DNA of 64,000 nucleotides, taken from positions 124,001 to 188,000 of the forward strand of contig JABCPU010000045.1 in the NCBI GenBank assembly GCA_016800925.1. The letters run 5' to 3'. A program made the translations under genes and the position numbers. Shown here in pieces: positions 59,755 through 64,000 of the stretch. The number at the start of each line of letters is the position of its first letter. The first letter of the stretch is position 1. This DNA comes from Suillus spraguei (lineage: Eukaryota; Basidiomycota; Agaricomycetes; Boletales; Suillaceae). The notes under the pieces were generated by a model that saw nothing but the letters and a program-made list of their open reading frames with translations, was not told where the DNA came from and did no database searches.

Positions 59755-61113
59755 TTACACCTCACTTCCGCCCCTGGATGTCCCTTTGGGCCGGTGTTTC
59801 AATATCCACGGGTGTCGTGCAACATCAGTTAGTGGGATGCGCTCTTCAGGATTGTATTTAAGTAGCTGCAAGGCAATCAGGGCCTGGGGATTACTGGTTC
59901 ACGGCGTGGACATACCCGTGTTATTAGGTCTCTTGCATCGGGAGAGACGAGCGATGGGATTTTGAGGTCGACTTTAGCTATTCGACGGTAAGTGGCTTGA
60001 ATTACAAGCATCAGTCAAATGAAAGAGTAAGTGCAACAGGCTGCTTACCGTTAACGCTATTCCGATCTTCAAAGGGGGGATTCCCAACCAAGAACTCGTA
60101 TGTTAGTACACCCAGAGCCCAGTAATCTACTTTCTCGTTATGTTCCCTTCCCTCCACCATCTCAGGTGGCAGGTAATCGAGCGTCCCGCATAATGTCATG
60201 CGTCTATTGCCAGGTGCGTGTACACTCCACCCAAAGTCGCCTATCTTCAGCTCACCATTGATACCCAACAACAAATTCTCTGGCTTGATATCTCGATGAA
60301 TGACGTGCTTGCCATGCAAGTAAGTCAAAGCATCCGCCATTTGATCGATATACCTCGAACTCCGTTTCTCTGAAAAGCTACCATGTTTCGAGAGCTGCTT
60401 GTATAGCTCACCCTTGCCAGCGAACTCGAGCATGAGGAAGATGCGTTTCTCGTCATGGAAGTAACCGTACAGGCGGAGTACGTTTGGGTGCCGAAGATTT
60501 TGTTGAATTTCAATTTCACGTCGAATCTGTTTCTCAACGCGAGATTGGACAATTTCGGATTTGTACAGGCATTTGAGGGCAAGGATGTACTGTGGCTCGC
60601 ATTTAGTACGGACCATGTACACGCGGCCAAATTTTCCCTTTCCTAGAGGGCGACCAATCTCGAATGAGGGTAGACTCCATTCTCGAGTGGGACGTGTTCT
60701 GATGGTGATCTTGAGGATGAAGTTGTCACTGACATTGTCTTAACTCACCCAAAGACACTGGAATCTAGAGCAAGCGCTTCAGCTGCCTCCCCAAAGACCT
60801 TTTCACCCCTCTTCTCGTTGTCTAGCTCTAAGCCACCATCATACTTCCCGATGTCAAGTAGGGGGTGTGGTTGAGAAGGAGTTACCGTTTTACTAACTCG
60901 AGCTGGAGCATTTGCGTTTGTTTGGTTACGGAGGGCAGACGGTTGACTGGGTTTGGCTGCAGGGGGATGGGGTGCAGCATATTTTGTGAGCAGTTTGGCA
61001 ACATTTGTTTGGGAAGGTTGCTTGGTGTGGCCAGGACGAGAAGATTGCTGGTGCTTCTTCGAGGAGATTTCGAGGGCAGCGATTTGTTTAGTAACTGCAC
61101 CTATCGATGCCAT
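59755..61113 (-). CDS. ark1: Aurora kinase
   Basis: Mitotic Ser/Thr kinase of the chromosomal passenger complex (Ark1 in fission yeast, Ipl1 in budding yeast). Exon 1: [20 protein letters not shown] and a basic, Pro/Ser-rich N-terminal extension. Exon 2: [20 protein letters not shown] with RVYMV (P-loop), [11 protein letters not shown] (lysine), HLRHPN-like [44 protein letters not shown] (activation loop with the RRxT site) and [20 protein letters not shown]. Final exons: [40 protein letters not shown], end [16 protein letters not shown] and [11 protein letters not shown] are Aurora signatures. Three introns, all in frame; about 400 residues; intact. Confidence 0.93.
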
Positions 61114-61357
61114 ATTCTGAGGGACAAGAACGAGAGGCTACGGATGTTACAGGGATGCGGCAAAACGCGTGACCGTACAGTTATGGAGTTGGTTCAACTT
61201 TTCGAGCCCCGCTCACGCGTCACATCACGTGATCGATCTTTTTAATGTAGTGCAGAAAATTCTGCAGCCCGGATCCTCTATTGTCCATTTATATGATGTT
61301 ACGCTCTACACAATACAAAACATATTCCTTATCGACTAAAAGAAAAAGCTCCTTGCA

Positions 61358-62225
61358 TCAACCGCCAGGATTGTTTGTAGGCACGACCCCTCCTCTCCTG
61401 GTACGCATATGACATTCCCGTACATGGCGGGGGTGATTGTCTCGCATCAATATCCTCCCGCACTTAGGCCACAAGCACTCTGCTTTGACGCGATCCTCAT
61501 GTACAAAGATACGACGAAGGGAACTCATGTCATAAATCCCGAAAGCGCTTTCGGTGTCAGACCCAGCCGATACTCCCATGGAAATACCTGCGCTGGTTCC
61601 TGGACCTACTATGTCCACAACGTCAAAAGACATGGGAGACACTTCGACAGGAACGACAGGTGGCATCGAAGGGGATGCGAAGTGCCCAAAGTGTGCATTG
61701 TAGTGCAAAAAAGGATTAGCTAACTGCAGGTAGTGCCTGATAATCAAGATTGCCTCGTTAACAGTCAACTGTTGGCCGTGTGCCGCCTGAAGGCGGACAA
61801 GGTAGGCTTCAACTAAAGATGCCATCCGTGTGTTAACCGCTGGGGGAGCAATGTGATTTGAGACAAAGCTGTCCCGTGATCTGTAAGGTGATCAAGTACT
61901 GACTCAAGCCTTAGAGTGGATGGGACTTACTGATATTCCGTGAAATTACTAGGTGGAGGCCTTCCTACAGGGGAAGCCGATTCTACAGGCAAGACATCTG
62001 GTGTAACGTTATCGATGCTGTTGATCACGTGGTGAGGGTGATCAGTCGGGTCAACGTTGAGCGCTGAACACTAGGTGGCTCACATCGCCTGAAAATCCTG
62101 GCATGGGCCGATGGGATTTCTTTGAATGAACCTTGGCCAAAGAAATCATCTGTCGCGTTTGTATCGATCTGGCAGCTATTAAGGTTTACTGTCAGCTCTT
62201 CCAATGCGTGATACTGTGAATCCAT
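61358..62225 (-). CDS. Orphan protein with C-terminal zinc-finger-like motif
   Basis: Three exons, about 260 residues. Start MDSQYHALEELTVNLNSCQI. The best first intron runs CAAG|GTTCAT... to TGTTCAG|CG, giving GQALNVDPTDHPHHVINSID; the open frame across it is misleading. The next exons give DVLPVESASPVGRPPPSNFT, then SNHIAPPAVNTRMASLVEAY and LTVNEAILIIRHYLQLANPF. The C-terminus has CLWPKCGRILMRDNHPRHVR followed by ECHMR: a C-x4-C...H...H/C arrangement near a C2H2 finger, as often seen in orphan agaricomycete proteins. A DNA- or RNA-binding role is only inferred. Divergent from RRP6, 0.9 kb away. Confidence 0.6.
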
Positions 62226-63116
62226 GACGGGTGACTATCGAGAAGACTGAGTCGAGAGTAATTTATACAGTATGCGTTTGATGCTCCGGGTCGGCAATAA
62301 TGAAAGACCGGCGAGTTACAGCAACATACTTATGTCAGGCGCATGTATTACTCAGTATTCACTTACACAACCCGAGTGCTTCTGAGTTTTGTGTAGCAGT
62401 GTCGAGATGCTGCATGAATTGATACACGTTTTGAGTGGTATATTTAGGCATGGAGTCCCTCATCATTCTATTAAGCGACGCTGTACAGTATAAATCTGAA
62501 ATTAGTGAAAATGCAGAAAGATGGACTATGGCCAGCGTTACGTGCTCCCAAACTAAAATGCAGACCCGCAAGGTGATGATGAAGTGGATCAAGATAAAAA
62601 TTGAAGGATATTCAAAATAGGCTGTTCTTCCTACTTCAAATGGGCCGCTCACCGCGGCCAGTGGGCAAATAATTTGAGACGCGCAAACAGGTTGCCAGAG
62701 TAATACATCACTGGCAGTGTAGCAGAATCAGGTTGAACGTGAAAATGACTAAGCTTACTAAGTTATGAATTGAATCATCTGCAACGACTGAAGACTCGGA
62801 GTAACATGCGAGACTTGCCTAGTATATAGTTCTACTCAGTAACATCTTTATCTAGCCGCTTTATTTCGTGCACAATATCTTATCGGATTTGAATAGCGGT
62901 GTTCATCTTAATTAAAATTACTCGCCAAGACTCGGGGCATTATAATTTGCGATTCAGGTCACTAAAACTTGTAGTCCAGTGTAAGCGGTGCAATGATGGT
63001 GGCAGATCTCTCACGTGACATTTTTTTTTTGCTGCGGTCGGCATGTTCTCCTCGAGGCCACACCTCCGATACGCAGCGGGTGCGTGAAACTGACAAATAT
63101 TTCAGTGCTGTAACAC
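62226..63116. other. Intergenic; one unrecognised hydrophobic frame
   Basis: A minus-strand frame (62359-62652) has a hydrophobic middle and a polar end, SLNRMMRDSMPKYTTQNVYQ, but no partner exons. It might be a remnant of a membrane protein. A T-run (63024-63032) precedes the RRP6 start by about 85 bases. Confidence 0.4.
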
Positions 63117-64000
63117 ATGGTGAACCCGAACACCGTGGCTGGGCCATCTGTCTCTATGATCTCGCCTGGCACATTCTCTGATTACGCGACTTCTGTGCAA
63201 TCAGCTGCACTGGCTACAACTCGTCTCGCTGCTACTACACTACCGCCGGACATAGAATTCCATCGTTCTATACATGTGTCATTTGCTGCAGAGCTTGACT
63301 CGCTGTCCACTCGTGTCCTCCGGCTTACCAATAGACTTGTGCGACTTGCAGGCTCTGTGGATAGCAGTACTGTGGGGCGTGGCACTCTGGATGGCGAGGA
63401 GGACGTCTTGGATGGTTTCAAATCCTTGATTGTTGACTCTGTGGACAGACTTTTTGAGAGGACAGATATGTGTTTGGATGATTATTTGGGGCGTAAGAAA
63501 GAGCCTGCTATTACGGTTCCGCTCAACTGAATCAGAGCAACAATTCATCAAAGGTACATCCAATACTGGTCAAGATTCGTAACTGATAAGTACTTGTTGT
63601 TACATAGAAACCACCAGCTCCGAGAGGACGCCTTGACCCTGCGCTACAGTATGCTTCTCATCTCCCGAAACCTCAACTGCTATTCAATACAAAAGTGGAC
63701 AACTGGAATGAATCACCGTATATCCCGGCCCGTACTCTCGAGCACAAGTGGTGTGCCCGTGTACCGCTTGGATACATATTCCATGACCAAGACGAGAGTG
63801 GTGGCATGGACGAGGAAGAAAAGCAAAATTTGTTCGTCCTTTCTGAATTTGTAACGACTACTGCCTCAATTCTTGCAGATCGGCGCACCCCTATTACTAT
63901 GAACTCACTCATCCAACGTTCCCTACTCATATCTTCTGTCCAGCCCTACCACTATTCTTCCTGCTTCTCTCGCAGGTACCGATGTCTCGAAGCTCGTATA
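63117..64000 (+). CDS. RRP6: Exosome nuclease Rrp6, N-terminal part (runs off the window)
   Basis: Nuclear exosome 3'-5' exonuclease for rRNA, snoRNA and cryptic transcripts. Only the PMC2NT region (the Rrp47-binding N-terminus) and the following linker are present. Start MVNPNTVAGPSVSMISPGTF at 63117, then DYATSVQSAALATTRLAATT, LPPDIEFHRSIHVSFAAELD, VLRLTNRLVRLAGS and FKSLIVDSVDRLFERTDMCL. Introns lead to KPPAPRGRLDPALQYASHLP, KPQLLFNTKVDNWNESP and HKWCARVPLGYIF, then probably SAHPYYYELTHPTFPTHIF. The exonuclease and HRDC domains must lie beyond 64000. The exact last intron (donor near 63,829) is my best fit. Confidence 0.85.

Noticed and set aside
62025..62225. Continuous exon reading GSFKEIPSAHARIFRRCEPP
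   Set aside because: It leads to a stop and out of frame with the next exon; the CAAG|GTTCAT intron gives an open continuation.

Overview
The window is nuclear DNA of a filamentous basidiomycete, most likely an Agaricomycete. Almost every recognisable gene is cut by several GT-AG introns of about 45-70 bases, and genes lie on both strands with short gaps. The families are typical of mushroom-forming fungi: a DUF6533 membrane protein, an M64 peptidase, pectin methylesterases, a COMT-type O-methyltransferase, and WD40 proteins with a C-terminal RWTRFWLF/CC tail. The WD40 family makes me think of Boletales, but that is an impression from memory, not proof. No rRNA, tRNA or CRISPR was recognised.

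Layout. 0-2.5 kb has no gene I can defend. 2.5-7.1 kb carries three reverse-strand genes: an alpha/beta hydrolase, a ribosomal L1-domain nucleolar protein and a class V aminotransferase. 7.1-13.5 kb is a duplicated and rearranged accessory block: a WD40 gene (copy A) with one frameshift, a MITE-like element with about 160-bp inverted repeats in its upstream region, a second, truncated aminotransferase, and fragments of the L1-domain gene. 14.2-16.1 kb is an O-methyltransferase. 16.2-20.6 kb is gene-poor and holds diverged repeats, a CTA microsatellite, a Harbinger-like transposase relic and a BED-finger (probable hAT) relic.

20.7-36.6 kb is a compact conserved block: phosducin-like protein (-), secreted M64 metallopeptidase (+), a disordered CaaX-terminated protein (-), mitochondrial ribosomal protein uL5m (+), a Cdc7/SepH-type septation kinase (-) and a DUF6533 membrane protein (-). 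36.7-40.4 kb is gene-poor with one strong hairpin. 40.4-44.2 kb has two tandem pectin methylesterase copies, one nearly intact and one decayed. 44.3-48.1 kb has a divergent pair: a family III CoA-transferase (-) and mitochondrial processing peptidase beta (+).

49.7-58.7 kb is a graveyard of three further WD40 copies (B, C, D) plus a fragment, all damaged. 59.7-64 kb returns to conserved genes: Aurora kinase (-), an orphan protein with a zinc-finger-like C-terminus (-), and the start of the exosome nuclease Rrp6 (+), cut by the window edge.

The conserved genes are ordinary housekeeping and cell-cycle genes and do not form a pathway with each other. The accessory interest lies in the recurrent duplication, with decay, of the WD40, aminotransferase and pectin methylesterase genes. 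I did not find a convincing new multi-gene system. The best single undescribed candidate is the CaaX protein at 24.7-27.0 kb.
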